A stretch of DNA of 64,000 nt from the NCBI GenBank assembly GCA_031841125.1, contig CM063106.1, positions 12,338,001-12,402,000 on the forward strand. The letters are read 5' to 3'. This document shows positions 10,640-22,677 of the stretch, one piece after another. The DNA comes from Acanthococcus lagerstroemiae (taxonomy: Eukaryota; Arthropoda; Insecta; Hemiptera; Eriococcidae). The position numbers and the translations under genes are program-made. The notes beneath the pieces were generated by a model. That model was given only the letters and a program-made list of their open reading frames with translations. It had not been told where the DNA came from and did not search any database. The first letter of the stretch is position 1. Every line of letters starts with the position of its first letter.

Positions 10640-11703
10640 CAGTGAGAAAGCTGTGTTGCACATTACCACTGTTAGCTCAACCTGAGGCAACAGTAGCGCT
10701 ACTAGTTCCATGAACACCACGTGTTAATAAACTGCAAGTAGGTATGCCGATTTGTCCACTTTTGTCCCAACACGAGGCATTGGTAACGCAATCAACGCAT
10801 GATCACTATGGTAGTGAGTCGCCAACGTGGCAATTTGAAATCAATCCGAAAGCTATGTTGAAGGTTGCCACCATGATCACAACAACAGTCGAAAGCTGCC
10901 TTTCAGATCGCCACCATTATCTCAACAGATGAAATGGTTACGTAACCAGTCGCATAAATGTCACTATAGTGGGCCGCTAAGTTGGTGATTAGTAACTAAT
11001 CAGAAAGACGTGTTGTACATCGCCACCATTACCTCAATATGAGGGAGCGGCCACGTAACCAGTTACATGAACGCCATTGTAGTGAACCGCCAACCTACCA
11101 GTTTGTAACCACTACCTCAACATGAGGGAGAGGTAGCGCAACGAATCGCATGAACACTATTGTAATGAGTAATCAGAAAGCTATGGCGTAAATCACCGCC
11201 ATTATCTCAACAGAAGGCAACAGTAGAAAGCTGCGTTTCATATTGCTATCTTTACCTCAACATGAAGCAACATAGCGCAAAAGCAGAAAACTGCGTTTAA
11301 GATCACTACCATTACCTCAAGCCTCAACACGAGGCAACAATAGTATAACCAATTGCATAAACGTGGTAATTTGTAACCATTCAGAAAGCTGTATATAGAC
11401 CCCTACCATTACCTACAACATAAGGCAACAGTAGAAAGCAGCGTTTTCGATCGCAACCAATACCTCAACATGAAGCAGCAATAGCGCAACCAATCGCATG
11501 AACGCTCTATTGTAGTGAGCTGCCAGTGAGGTGATTTGTATAACTATTCATAGTAAATCATCATCACTACCTTAACACAAGAGAACAGCGGAAAGCTGTG
11601 TTTCAGATCGCAATCAATACCTCAACATGAGATGGCAATAGCGCAACTAATCGCATGAATGCCACTGTAGTAAGTTGCCAACATGACAATTTGTAGGTAA
11701 CCT
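10640..11703 (+). repeat. Degenerate tandem array, roughly 110-bp unit
   Basis: Segments such as ACCTCAACATGAGGCAACAG, AATCGCATGAACGCCATTGT, AGTGAGCCGCCAACGTGGCA-like and ATCAGAAAGCTGTGTT recur in the same order about ten times. Copies are 10-30 percent diverged, and some units are shortened or fused. There are no spacers of constant length and no uniform short repeat, so this is a satellite-like array and not a CRISPR array. Confidence 0.75.
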
Positions 11704-12070
11704 GTCAGTTGAGTGAAACTAGTCTGTTTTTGCGGGCTCCCCACCCCACTCAATCTTATTTGTAGTTGACAGATACTATACATAGAGATTGTCATCAACT
11801 TATAGGTATTCTTTTGTACGAAGTTTGCCGCCAGCCTTTTCAAGTTAGTAGTAGCGTTTTCTTTTTTTTCTCTCTCTCTCTCTCTCTCCTATTTATTCTT
11901 ATTTTTCTTATATTTGGAACTAGTGGTCAAGAGAGAACCAGACTTTGCCGACAACAGCGATCAAGTCGCGCTATATACTGGACGTGATAGGGTAGTATAG
12001 CATTGCGTTCCTCAAGTCCTTTTCTGCGATGATGAGCGTGGATCGTGAATCGTTAGTAATCACGATCGTA
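11704..12070. other. Spacer with TC microsatellite
   Basis: Contains a TC dinucleotide run at 11870-11889. Otherwise nothing recognised. Confidence 0.5.
11870..11889 (+). repeat. TC microsatellite
   Basis: Perfect TC dinucleotide run of about ten units, preceded by a run of eight Ts. Confidence 0.9.
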
Positions 12071-12315
12071 TTTCATTGAGATTTAGCTAAGACTCGTTAA
12101 AACGCCTTTGAGACTCGATGATATGTATTAGACTCTTTCAAGCAGCATTCAGACTGTGGTGTGACTCGTTCGGAGTCAGACCCGGTGTCGGCGAGTTTCT
12201 GCACATCCACTTGGTTGAATTCGTAACCGTCGTTCAGCCACCAGCCAACGGCTGCACACGCGACTTCCTCGCGTTCGAGCCGCCAACAAGCGCCATCGTC
12301 TCTCGTCCGCTGCGA
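12071..12315 (+). other. Possible 5' leader of the signal-peptide exon
   Basis: The first part has AAGACTCG-type repeat words. From about 12150 the DNA becomes GC- and CpG-richer with no repeat match. It could be the 5' untranslated part of the exon candidate that follows. No TATA box was recognised. Confidence 0.25.
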
Positions 12316-12408
12316 ATGGAAAGCCGCGGCCATCGATACGTTAAATTATACGGATCGCGGCTACTATTATACATTGTATCGCTTTCCATCCTCGTCGCCT
12401 CTAACGAG
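12316..12408 (+). CDS. Candidate first coding exon with signal peptide
   Basis: An ATG at 12316 opens 31 codons that end exactly at a GTATTT donor (12409) in phase 0. The peptide starts MESRGHRYVKLYGSR and continues with LLLYIVSLSILVASNE. This is a positively charged N-terminus, a hydrophobic core of about a dozen residues and a small-residue cleavage-like site (VAS), the layout of a secretory signal peptide. The same frame is open upstream to 12118, so the start is chosen on the signal-peptide layout and not forced by a stop. The segment is CpG-richer than its surroundings. No downstream exon was identified, so the mature protein is unknown. A chance open frame is the main alternative. Confidence 0.3.
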
Positions 12409-13439
12409 GTATTTAAATGCTGCCAGTGATTTGTTCTATTCACCGGCGGCACGTACGTTACAGTGTCCGGTCTCCCGAATGCACCCACGTAGAACGAAAT
12501 TGCGCATGGGTTGAACGTCAGTTTACGTGATTATTAAACGGATTAGAAGTAATAAATTGTCCGACGTACGTGAGTTCGAACCTGAAATAGAGTGGCGTCA
12601 ACTAAGTCTCTTCTTTTTCGTGCGATAAAAAACGATATATAATACATCGAGACACCGAAGAGGAGAAGGGAGAAGAAGAAAAAAATGTACACACGAACGC
12701 GATATTACGTGAAGAATATTATTTGGCACGGGTGTTTAAAAGAAAAAAATTCAACCGGAGGACAAAATATTCCCAATACATGATACTGTACCTAGAAGAC
12801 GCACACCAGGAGAATGAGTTTAGTTATGTGGAAACGACTGCGATGTGACGAGAGACGGCTGTTGAATTCAATTTTCGAATAGTCATCGCCTATTTTTTTT
12901 TTCGACTTCGTTCGCCATTTATTAAAATTTTTTTAACCCGATTCGAACGTGCGTTATTCGTACGCCGAGCTCGCATACAGAAACCCAGCATCACCGACTC
13001 GTACGGTGACGCAAGGGACTTACGACGAGAATAAAGGATACGTGTTTCTCTTCGACAAAATCCTCATCCAACTGTCACAAACAGCAGAAAGAGAAAATTA
13101 CTAAATCTTTTGTTCGGATTCACACCTGTACTTTACAAGGCACGTATATATTGAAGCATGTATCTTAATTTGAATTCGCTCAGTGTTCTTCGAAGTAGAG
13201 CCCCGAGCTGAATTATACTGAATCGGCGGACGAGCACGACGATTCGCTCGAATGTTGCCACTGGAGATGGAAAAATCGATGAAATGTAATGCATAATGTA
13301 TGCACTGTTGCTTGAAAATCTGGAATTCATCAGCACGACTGTACGAAAACCAATCCTCGGAGGGGAAGGGGAAAAGTTATCCTATGGAAACCTGCCTGCC
13401 TCAGCATCCTTGCAGTCTGACTTCGACTCTTAGTGCTGA
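12409..13439. other. Non-coding stretch, partly CpG-containing
   Basis: A 57-codon open frame at roughly 12941-13102 (plus strand, closing at TAA) has fair amino-acid texture but no acceptor. A C|GTGAGT donor-like word sits near 12568. Nothing can be called. Confidence 0.35.
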
Positions 13440-13535
13440 GCAAGCAAATGAACAAGTTTCAACACTTCCCACTAGCGATACAGCGAACAGAGTGACTATG
13501 CAGTACCAATCAATTGGGATAGACGGATAGATAGT
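13440..13535 (+). repeat. SINE-like body fragment
   Basis: CTAGCGATACAGCGAACAGAG, then CAGTACCAATCA and GATAGACGGATAG, match the body of the copies at 13890 and 35950. The head and tail are missing. Confidence 0.4.
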
Positions 13536-13887
13536 TCAAAAATAAGGATGGAAAACCGTGAATCATAACCATAAGGTTAACCCTGCAATTACAAGATGTG
13601 CCAATTCTGGTACTTGTACATACGAAGAATGAAATTTGGTAATCATGCACTTTAAAATGAAATTTTTACGCTGCAATGCTGCGATTCAATAGATAAGTAG
13701 AATTCAGAGAACGTAGGGTAATAATACGCGTTTTCTTGCAGGGAGTATATTCAGCCCCTTAGAAACACGAGTAAACGGAAGTACATATTTCTTAAATGAT
13801 GATAAAGGAGTAATTTTTGGATTTGAAATCATAGGTGATGCAATATGTATGCCTTTTTCTATTTTAGAGAAGTTTCACGATTCTACC
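13536..13887. other. Non-coding spacer
   Basis: Nothing recognised. Confidence 0.4.
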
Positions 13888-14095
13888 AACAGTGTAAGTC
13901 GCTTTGTGGTTGAGTGGTCAACGTGCCCCAATCCTTGCGTCTCTAGTGATATTCGACTACCCCCACTAACATCCTAGCGAACAAAGCGATTACAGTATCA
14001 GTCGAGGTGGAAAGATAACGCATCCTGTAAGTTCTAACCCCACCCGGTTGACTGAACAAGGCATTACATTTGTAGGGTGTGTTACCATCTGATCA
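13888..14095 (+). repeat. SINE-like repeat copy with tRNA-like head
   Basis: The head reads GTAAGTCGCTTTGTGGTTGAG then GTGGTCAACGTG, which resembles a tRNA D-arm/A-box. The body (CCTAGCGAACAAAGCGATTA, CAGTCGAGGTGGAAAGATA, GAACAAGGCATTACATTTG) matches copies at 1800 and 36079. A diverged B-box-like word (AAGTTCTAACCCC) lies at about 14030. Order and similarity support one SINE family with several members here. Confidence 0.5.
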
Positions 14096-14498
14096 GAAAG
14101 ATTCGGCATTGAGCGTACGAACGTTGTAGATAAAAAACTCATCGTAGTGAAAACATGTGGCTAGTAAGGGAGCTGCTGGTAGGTACATAATCTTTGGCAT
14201 GAGGAGGAAAACTCTAACGCAACAAGCTGCGGGGAAAGCAATGACAAACTACTTCGACTAACCCTGCTAGGAAAGTAGCGCGTCAGAAACCGCGATTCAC
14301 CTATGTTCGGCAACGGGCACGACACTTAGAAGAAGGTATGGAATCAAATGGTGTAATTTGTCTCCTTTAGTCCTGAAAATGAGTGATCAAAATACTTCAC
14401 AGAAAACTGTATTGGAAGGCAACCAAAACACACTTTCAGTTGCACGCAGTGTGCAGCTGTACACATATCTACGAATTTGGCAACACTGAAAAGCTATA
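14096..14498. other. Non-coding spacer
   Basis: Nothing recognised. Confidence 0.4.
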
Positions 14499-14651
14499 CA
14501 GGGTGATGAACGAGAAGTCGCACCATAGGGCCAACAAGTGATAAGGCGCAACGGCGCCGACACGATAACACTATCTCCGCTACATGCATTACGTACACGT
14601 TGCGCGTTACTACATGTTTGCCTATGGTGTGACTTCTCGTTCACCACCCGG
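14499..14651. mobile_element. TA-flanked MITE with inverted ends
   Basis: The ends CAGGGTGATGAACGAGAAGT and, inverted, CCGGGTGGTGAACGAGAAGT match for about 29 bases with few changes. A TA dinucleotide abuts each end (14497-14498 and 14652-14653), as expected for Tc1/mariner-type insertion. It is 153 bases long, with no coding potential for a transposase. Confidence 0.75.
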
Positions 14652-14653
14652 TA

Positions 14654-16485
14654 CCTATATGCCTTACATGGTTTGTACAGAAACAGAACGTGTACATACA
14701 AAACCGATGACGCGAGAGGCTAGATAGTCGAGAACTAACATATGGACGGAAGCAGTGCGGCCAGATTATAATTTTCCAATTCGCTGACAGTGCCCTCAAA
14801 TTCTGCGGTTTCCACAACTAATTCCGCTAAAGGTTTTGTGATATTCGGTTAGATGACAAATCTCAGCAGCAATTCTGTTGAGATGTTACAAATTCGGCCG
14901 GATTTCCTCTAGTTCGAAATGCAAAGTACACTCAAAGTGCCGAAAACCAAATTCTACAGGAGAGGATCATAAAACAAGTTTGCAATGCACACTATACAAT
15001 ACTAGAAAGGTGAAGGCAGTCGAAAACTGGTACTCAGCGTACTTTGAATAGGTTTACAAATATGGCACTTAGCATGGTTTGCTTAAAAGTAAGGTTATGA
15101 AGTTACTGAAAGCAAATCTTCTGATGAAAATATGAACCTCTTTGAGCAGTGTTAATGCACTTATGAACCTTTGTATGCAAGTTGGATGTGACTTAGCATG
15201 CTTGGCGCCAAGAAAATTGATTTCAAAAACTGGCACTGAACTTACTTTGAATTTCCGGCTTTTATCTGATGAAACTACTTTCCCCAATAGTTATGGAAAA
15301 TTCTATCAGCTGCTGAAACTGAAAAAGGATGGAAAAGTCGTGTAACTCTAACAGTCATTCTACTAAAATAGCAGCACTGAGTGGAAGAAGATGAAAGGAA
15401 AAGTACCCCCACAAACGACATACCTTGCCGTCAGCCAGAATGAATATCTACGCCTTCAGTTGCCTTCTTGCTGTTCAGATGATATGGTGTAAACTCGGTA
15501 TTGATATGATTTAATATCTGAAATGCTTAATAGAAAATTTCCATTCCATACACGGAGAATTTGCAATAAATTATATCATCTACAAATTATGCTGCAGATA
15601 ACGACAACAATTCTGATGAATGAAACTGGTAATTTTTGCGGAGTGTGAACCAGTTCGCATTTACATTTCACAACTACATGTTACAATTCCGCCTTTTTTT
15701 TTTTTTTTTTAAATTTGCACTCATAATTTGTGTAATTTCAAAGTATAGCACTGTGTTGTTTATGAATTCATCTACTGTTCCACCCTTGATATTATCATGG
15801 ATGCGGTATGCGATATGCAATCGTACTGGGTAGAAAAATATGCGATGATTTTTTATGTAAGTATATCAACTATTGTGGAGGGAGATTGTAGTAAATGCTG
15901 ATAATTACAAGGGATTGGGAAAACAATTGGGGAAGGTGTACACGTGTCAGCTGTGTTCACCAATACTATTCTATTCGGAAGATAAAATAGAAAAAACTAT
16001 TTTTCCAAAACATTTGCCCCGTCAAACAGTACCATAGGTGATTATGCATGCACAGGTCTAACTTTGGTTGCCTATCAATTAAGTACTGTGTAGTGTGAAA
16101 ATTACAGATTATGATTCTAGGGTTAAGTAACCGTTAACTGAAAAAAAAAAAAAATTAATAACGTAACTGTAACCATAAACTCAACTGACAATCATTAATC
16201 GATATTATTTATCTTCTTCATCTGCTGAAAAAGAGCTGCTAAACTATAATAATGTATATCCCCTTTTCACTAATTTACAAATCCATTCAGTATTTTAACG
16301 GCCATTATTGAAATTTCTGGGTTTTGGACCATAAACTTTACAAATAAGTATCCTTCTGTGGTTCTTTTTGTTGTGAATTTGGATTTACTGAGTTGATAAC
16401 TAAAACCAACTGTCGACAATTTTTCGTTTATTTTTCATACAAATAAAATCATTTCAGTAAGCTACCCCCATTCAGCCACGGCTCG
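14654..16485. other. Non-coding stretch
   Basis: Holds a T run near 15692-15710 and an A run at about 16140-16154. No gene, element or array recognised. Confidence 0.5.
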
Positions 16486-16615
16486 TCTCTGAAGCAGAGC
16501 TTAAAGCTTATTTATTCTGTTTTTCCATCCCTATTCTAAGTCCTCCCCTCTTCTTTCGATAGTTCTCAAGAACCAGACATTATATGTGCAGAGCACGCTG
16601 CCATCAGTACTGGAA
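16486..16615 (+). repeat. SINE-like tail fragment
   Basis: AGTTCTCAAGAACCAGACATT followed by a CAGAGCACG word matches the tail of the copy at 35950-36190 (CAGTTCTCAAGAACAAGACA). Only the 3' part is present. Confidence 0.4.
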
Positions 16616-16849
16616 GGATCAGTGCTTTGTTGAGTGTGCCTAGCGGTTTACTTTGTCCGGCCTCCTCCTACAAACGCCACAATACTGATTTTAGGGCCAA
16701 ATTAACGAAAAAATGAATTCATAGTATTTGAAACTTTTTGAGTTAATAAAACGATTTCGTTAAATGTAGACGTATTAATCTGACACAAAGGCAGATTAAA
16801 TAGAATATAGAAGATTGGAGAGACCTTGAATCTTTGATCCGTTCTTCAT
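16616..16849. other. Non-coding spacer
   Basis: Nothing recognised. Confidence 0.4.
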
Positions 16850-17260
16850 CGAGGAACTGCTTGTCTGTCGGTTTGCATGACTACCAGCCTGTTATCTGTC
16901 TACCTACCTACCTGTGGATCGTTCTTTCTTCTTGTCATTCGGTCTGTTTGCTCATTGATCTGACTGGCAATAGGATAGCTGATGCGATTGCTGATGTATT
17001 TTCCTAGGTCTGGTAGGTACATCGCTTTCTATCTGTCCATCTGATTATCAGTCAGTCAGTCAGTCAGTCAACCAGTCCTTCTCTGTCGGTTGGTAGGGTT
17101 AGATGGTGCCTTCTGGCGGTTATTGATCTACAGTTTCCTTTCTGTCACAAGGCTTGCTTGTGCTGTTCTAATATACTATCTACCAGCCGTTTTTCTGTTC
17201 TGATATGCTATCTACCAAATCGCGGATAGTACGTCCGTTCTAGTATACGATCTACTACTT
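16850..17260 (+). repeat. CTGT/CAGT-rich low-complexity region
   Basis: Degenerate CTGTC, CTACC and CAGTC words dominate, with a clean CAGT tetranucleotide run at 17048-17070. Three copies of a roughly 20-base word (GTTCTAATATACTATCTACC and variants) lie near 17165, 17197 and 17237. A complementary CAGA-rich patch lies at 34540-34640. Confidence 0.6.
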
Positions 17261-18600
17261 GCAGATACACAAATGCAGTAACCCAGTATAACAGTAACGA
17301 AAACCTTTCCTTCGAATGCGGTGTATGCTCGTGAAGTTCTCGAGAATTTCACGACTGTAATGCTGGCCCGGTACATTATCGGGAAATCACTCGGCGGGGA
17401 ACATACAGGCCGCACTGGCTGCTTCCTTCAGTGATCCGAGTAATCTTGAGAGTCAGCGGCTCGGGGACCGCGTCTGAATTGGAACTGCAACCATAAACTG
17501 TCAGAAGTGATTCACCTTGCTGGACCAGCTTATCGGCAAGCATGCTATGCCTTACGATCTGGTTTGCTCATTCGATTCTATAAAAGTTCATATTCTTCGG
17601 CTCAGTACCTCTATACAGCCGCAGCTTCTGCACTCTTTCCAATTTCAGGATTCAACCCGCATTAGGAAGCAATGCTGGTAACTACATAGACCTAGCTTTC
17701 TGTGATTTTTAGCACGAAAGAATAATTATTCCGCGAGAAATAGGACGGTATATACAGATCGGACGGAATACAGCAAACGCAACAAATATTCGGAGTCGGT
17801 AAATTTAATTTGTAATTCGAGTGCTCTTTAATCGAATTCGAAGTTCGAACGTCAGGCATCCTACTGTACTATGGTTTCGCATACGACGCGACTATCGATT
17901 TGGTTTTGGGTCGATGAGAACGTTTGTAAACGAAAACTGATTGTCATTCAGATGTTGTGCCAGCGAAATTGAAATAGATTGGTATTAAAATTTATTAGCA
18001 AGCGGAAGAAGATAGACGCAGTTTTTCTTTCGCGACCACTTGTGCACGCGGGAATAGGGCAAGGTTGAAACGAGGCTGAGAGTTAACATTGTATTCAAAT
18101 TCTGGCCGAGAATGACCCCCTTGTACTTTTATAAAATTTCAAAACATAACTGAGTCCGTGGCGGGTAAGTGTTGACGAGAACTGGCTCAAAATTTCATTA
18201 TGTCTTACGCCTAACAATTTTTCTCCTTTGTTTTACGATAAATAATAACCCGAATACTCGAAAGTAGGGTGTGTTCGGATGATAAGCTGGCTGTTGACGG
18301 ACTGATGGGCATACTTAATAACTGTACCACAGTTATAAACAAACATACTCTTTAGTGCTCTCCTTTTACGTTACGTACCGCAAGGATAGCAGCAACGTCC
18401 ATTTCTGCAACCGATCGCGAAGGGATTTTGATTTATTGGCCTCGTAACAACCCAAACAGTACGATTATGATTTTTTCAGTTTTAGTATTTTGTTTTCACT
18501 TGAGTGATTTACATGGGCGCGGATTTACAGGGGAAAGACTTACAGGCGTCTGGAAGAAGATCTACTGTACAAGTTCAGCATAACAAACCAACAAACGAGC
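17261..18600. other. Unique CpG-containing non-coding stretch
   Basis: Less repetitive and slightly GC-richer than its surroundings, especially 17300-18070. A strong donor-like word GCGG|GTAAGTG occurs at about 18167 but no coding frame precedes it. Confidence 0.35.
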
Positions 18601-21600
18601 AGATCGTTTTAATACGACGCACTTTTTTTTTTTTTTTTTTTTTTTTTAACAGGAAACCGAAAATAAATGATCCAAGGCCGTGAAAATTGTCCAAAATACA
18701 GCGCACCTAAAATCCGAGTATGACTTCAGTACTTTCAAATTAGGTTGTGTAAAAAAAGGTGCCCACGATGTCCTTTTACGTGAGCGCGTGGATCCTACAA
18801 ATGCTAATACGCACTCTTCTCACGAGAAATCAATGAGTAGCCTCGAAACTGCAAAAATTTAATTCAGAACTCGACAGGGGAGGAATCGAACTCCCGACTC
18901 GTTCAACACTCAACACAAGGACATATACACAGCACAGCGAGAAAATACGCCCACGTACATATTCAGATCCAGGTGAAGCATTTTCGAGAAACTTTTTCGG
19001 TAGAAACTTTTAGTTAGTCATAAAGCCTACCTTAACATGAATGTATCTTTTTTTCCTTTTTTCTATTAAACTTTTTGCCAGCTATGTATGGGCAACAGCG
19101 TCATCCTTTCATTAAAACTAGCCTTAATAATTCCTATATACCATACACAGTGAACGTCGCTGAGAATACGGCAAAAAGGAAAGAAAAAAAAGGTATAACC
19201 GCTAAGTACTTTCAAAGTCAAGAAAGGCGGGCTTTTCAGACTGCTAGTTTATTGAATTTTCTTTTCGTGAAGTGAAAATAATTTCTCAAGTATTTGCATA
19301 GGCGGGTGCGACTTTTCCCCGGGGCCCGAGCTTTCTTCATGCTCGTAGATAGGTATCATATAGGGCATCTTAAAGTGGTTGTTCAGCGTTGATACTTACA
19401 AATGATCAGTTATGATCAGGGAACGCCGCATTACGCAAAGTGTGCCCCCCCCCACCAAGTACATTACTGGATGACAGTTTATAGAGTAGCAAAACATCAG
19501 GATAATCAAAACCAGTACCTCTCAGCTGAACTTTGATTATGAAAACGATTAGAGAGATTAGCACCAGTGCAGCCGTATAACGCTGTAAACACAAGGGGCT
19601 CCCGGGGTGACTGGCTAGAAAGGGGCGCATAGAAAATGGAAGTGAAAACAAGGGAAAAGAAAGCAAAAAAGCGAAACACGAGAATAAGAGGACACTTCCT
19701 AAGATTTGCTCCGATGCCGGTACTGCAGCCGTATGGAATAAAGTACTTTTCAGACCTTGGTCACCATTTTCGGCTTATTGGTGATTGGTTGTATATAACG
19801 CATAGAACTAGGCAGAGTTCAGGAGTTCACCATCCCCCGATGATTCCTTGCCCCACTGCCCATAAATTGGGGAAACGTTTTCCAGGCACGTCCAGTAGAT
19901 TAACTTGTGTATCATCACGATCAGCGACTAACATAATCACCAAAAATATTCAGATCGCGAATCATCAACAGCTTTCATTTTCAACAAAATTACTCGATCC
20001 ACGGATCAGTTTGCCAGTGGTAATTTGGGAATGGTAGAAAGGGTGCTATGCCAGAAAGTAACCTCGTAAATCCTCAGTTCTATACTTACAGTCTTGAAAA
20101 AAGAATAGCCCATGATTTCGAATTATTATGAAAAAATGATTTAGATCACGAATGATGAATCCCGACGATAACTCGAATCAGGAGTGAATTGAATTTCCCC
20201 TTTTCATATTATAAAAAAAGGTCCGGCACACTGATTACTCCACAGTTGCGGCCTTGTTCTCTATAGCTTGGCTGTCTGAAAGCCATTTCTTGTTAATTAA
20301 TCAAATTCTGGGGCAAAATTCACGCACCGCGTTGAATGATTTCAGTATGATTTCAATACTGAACGTACACCTAACTCAACTGATTATATCTTTCAACAGT
20401 CACGAAGGTTTGCGACTAGGTCGTTCTCGACAGCGGGTATCCGCACAGCTCTAAACGTTCCGGAAAACACGAACGTGCAAAAAAATTTCCTAAGCTATAT
20501 TTCCCTTTCGTCCTTCTACGCAAATTTAACGAATCAATAACGTGGAGACGGATCAGAGAATTTTCCGCCCATTTTCCCAAACCTTCCTTTAGCGTCCGAT
20601 AGCAAATTTTACCCCACTACCGGATCAATATTACCCTGCTATATACTTCGAAGCCGTCACACTCGATCCACAATTATACGAACCACCTCAAACAAATTAC
20701 GCTCTGATTCGACAAACACTACAAGCTCGTTCTTTCATCCCCTAAAGAGAAAACCAAACCATCGAACTATCCTAACGGCAGTGATAGTATTTGAGATTAT
20801 TTTCAGGGGGGAGAGTAGCCAAAGAGACCATAGTTTTCGTTTTCTCCAATTTCTGGATAAATCTCCCGTAAAGTAGGAACCAAGACAATTCGGATAACAT
20901 TTTTCATTTCAACGTACTTTCACTTACCCCGTTCTGACAGGGGTATATTGGCCAGAATGGCCAAGGGAAAACTGCCTCTTAGTCTGGTATGCAAAATTTT
21001 CAGTGGTCTGAATATTTTTCTTTACTACATACTTGTTCTAACCACATGCGAAGCTTATGCTCAACGATTCTATGCTCAGACAATTTGAACATGATCTTTA
21101 GTTTGATAGAATCGGGATGAATGTCAACATATCCTTCGAAAGCTTAAATGAAAATAAGTATGGACAAGTTTTATACAATAATCCGAATGAATATCCAAAT
21201 AGTCCCCTACAAAGAGTCGAATGAGTTTTAAAGGGTCCTGAGGAAGCTTGAATGAGGCTGCTAACGAATCACGACACAGTTTGAATGAATATAATAAGTC
21301 GTAACACAGTAGAATGGTATTTGAAATGGACTCAACAGTTCTAAACAATACAACTGAATTTAAAAATCAAAATGCATCCACTGCTCCATTTGAGGACCAC
21401 ACCTGTCGAAATTTGATCAACAATTAAAACGACTATGCGATTAGTTTTCATTTCTGACGAGTAGAAGTAAAACGCTAGAACATTATTATTGACAATCATA
21501 TTTATGCTTCAAATGATATCAGCATTCGTAGAGCAAATGCTAACTGAATAATTTGTTGAGCAAAAGTTAATTGAATAAATTTTGAAGCTAGTAGCGGATT

Positions 21601-22480
21601 CGCGGGAGGTTTAGGTCCGGAATTCCGTTTCCGTCAGGTCTCAAAAATCAATAATTGTATATATTTACCCGCCATAGAGCTCGAAACTTTCATAAGTATT
21701 ATTTTCACTTGCTCGAATCATTTCTTCTTCAACCCTCCCCCCTTTATTCCACAGGCTCAAGAATTTATTATTGGCAAACAGATGTTTTAAGTGCTTAAGA
21801 GTTAAACGTCAATAAATTCAGTTCACCATATCTCCGTCCTCCTCTGAGAATGTGCAGAAAAAGAAAAGGGGGGGGGTTCTAACCTAATTAAACATTCTTG
21901 TCAGTTGGCAACATTGGTAAAATTATATTAGCAATTGGAAAATCTGCGAGGTATGAAACCTTTTACTTTCTTCACTTTTTTTGGTTTTTGTTTCCGAAAA
22001 TTTGCCCCACGAATAAATAAATGTTTCTGGGCGCTGTTTTAATCTGTAGATCTAATCGTGATTTTTTTATCAGGAACAGAACTTTGAGGTTCACCCAATT
22101 TTTCTCAGATTATTTTAATGAATGTATTTACTTGGAAAATCAGCGCCATTTATTTTTCTCCATAATTCATCATGAAATAGCATAATATACGTTTTATTAG
22201 ATGTGGTTAGGCGCCAGGTTAATTGACATGGAAACATTTCTCACGATGTTAGTGTTCAAAAAATATATATGTTTTGCTCGCATTTATCTGCCTCAGCGCT
22301 ATATTATATTTTATGAGGAATGTACCCATTCAGCTACTCCCCATCAACTTTTAATTATAATTTTTTAGAAATGAATCAATTCGTTCTAGATTTATTTTTT
22401 ACGCTGATTCCAAATCCGTTGGCTGATTTTACAGTTTTTCCGCAAATAAATCTCAAAGTGACCAAAAAAGCCATTTTCAG
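18601..22480. other. Long non-coding stretch
   Basis: Contains a run of about 23 Ts near 18625-18647. On the minus strand near 18875-18895 is a word GAGTTCGATTCCTCCC, which resembles a tRNA-type B box but has no cloverleaf. A run of nine Cs lies at 19445. The hairpin TACCCCGTTCTGACAGGGGTA lies near 20935. Degenerate GAATGAG/TTGAATGA words run about 21040-21350. A 133-codon open frame at 19636 was judged not to be a gene. Confidence 0.4.
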
Positions 22481-22677
22481 TGTTTTTAAAGCTCATTTCT
22501 AAACTATGTATATATTTACAAACTGATAACGAAGAGAAGCACATATTCCTGCTCAATGCTTCGTGGGGACAACCTCCAGAGGAAGTTTCCACTCTCGCGT
22601 TGTCGAAAAGGTCCAAGTTTGTAACGGCGGGGTGTAGAACAGCTGAACTGGTACATATCCCATGCAATATGTGTTAG
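22481..22677 (+). CDS. Candidate last exon, unknown protein
   Basis: A CATTTTCAG acceptor at 22472-22480 opens a frame that runs to TAG at 22675-22677. From about residue 15 the codons look protein-like, with GC-rich third positions in an otherwise very AT-rich area. Residues include TDNEEKHIFLLNASWGQPP, then EEVSTLALSKRSKFVTAG. The SKFVTAG stretch after a short hydrophobic strand is reminiscent of a WD40 blade, but one blade is not enough to name a family. No AATAAA follows closely. The opposite strand is also open for 91 codons, which weakens the call. A remnant of a dispersed repeat is possible. Confidence 0.28.

Noticed and set aside
10640..11703. Possible CRISPR array
   Set aside because: The genome is eukaryotic, units are about 110 bases and diverged along their whole length, with no short constant repeat and no unique spacers.
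18860..18900. tRNA T-arm-like word GAGTTCGATTCCTCCC on the minus strand
   Set aside because: No other cloverleaf parts and no SINE body nearby; a single B-box-like match is expected by chance in 64 kb.
19636..20037. 133-codon plus-strand open frame
   Set aside because: No acceptor, no domain, uneven residue texture, and the first third overlaps A-rich low-complexity DNA.
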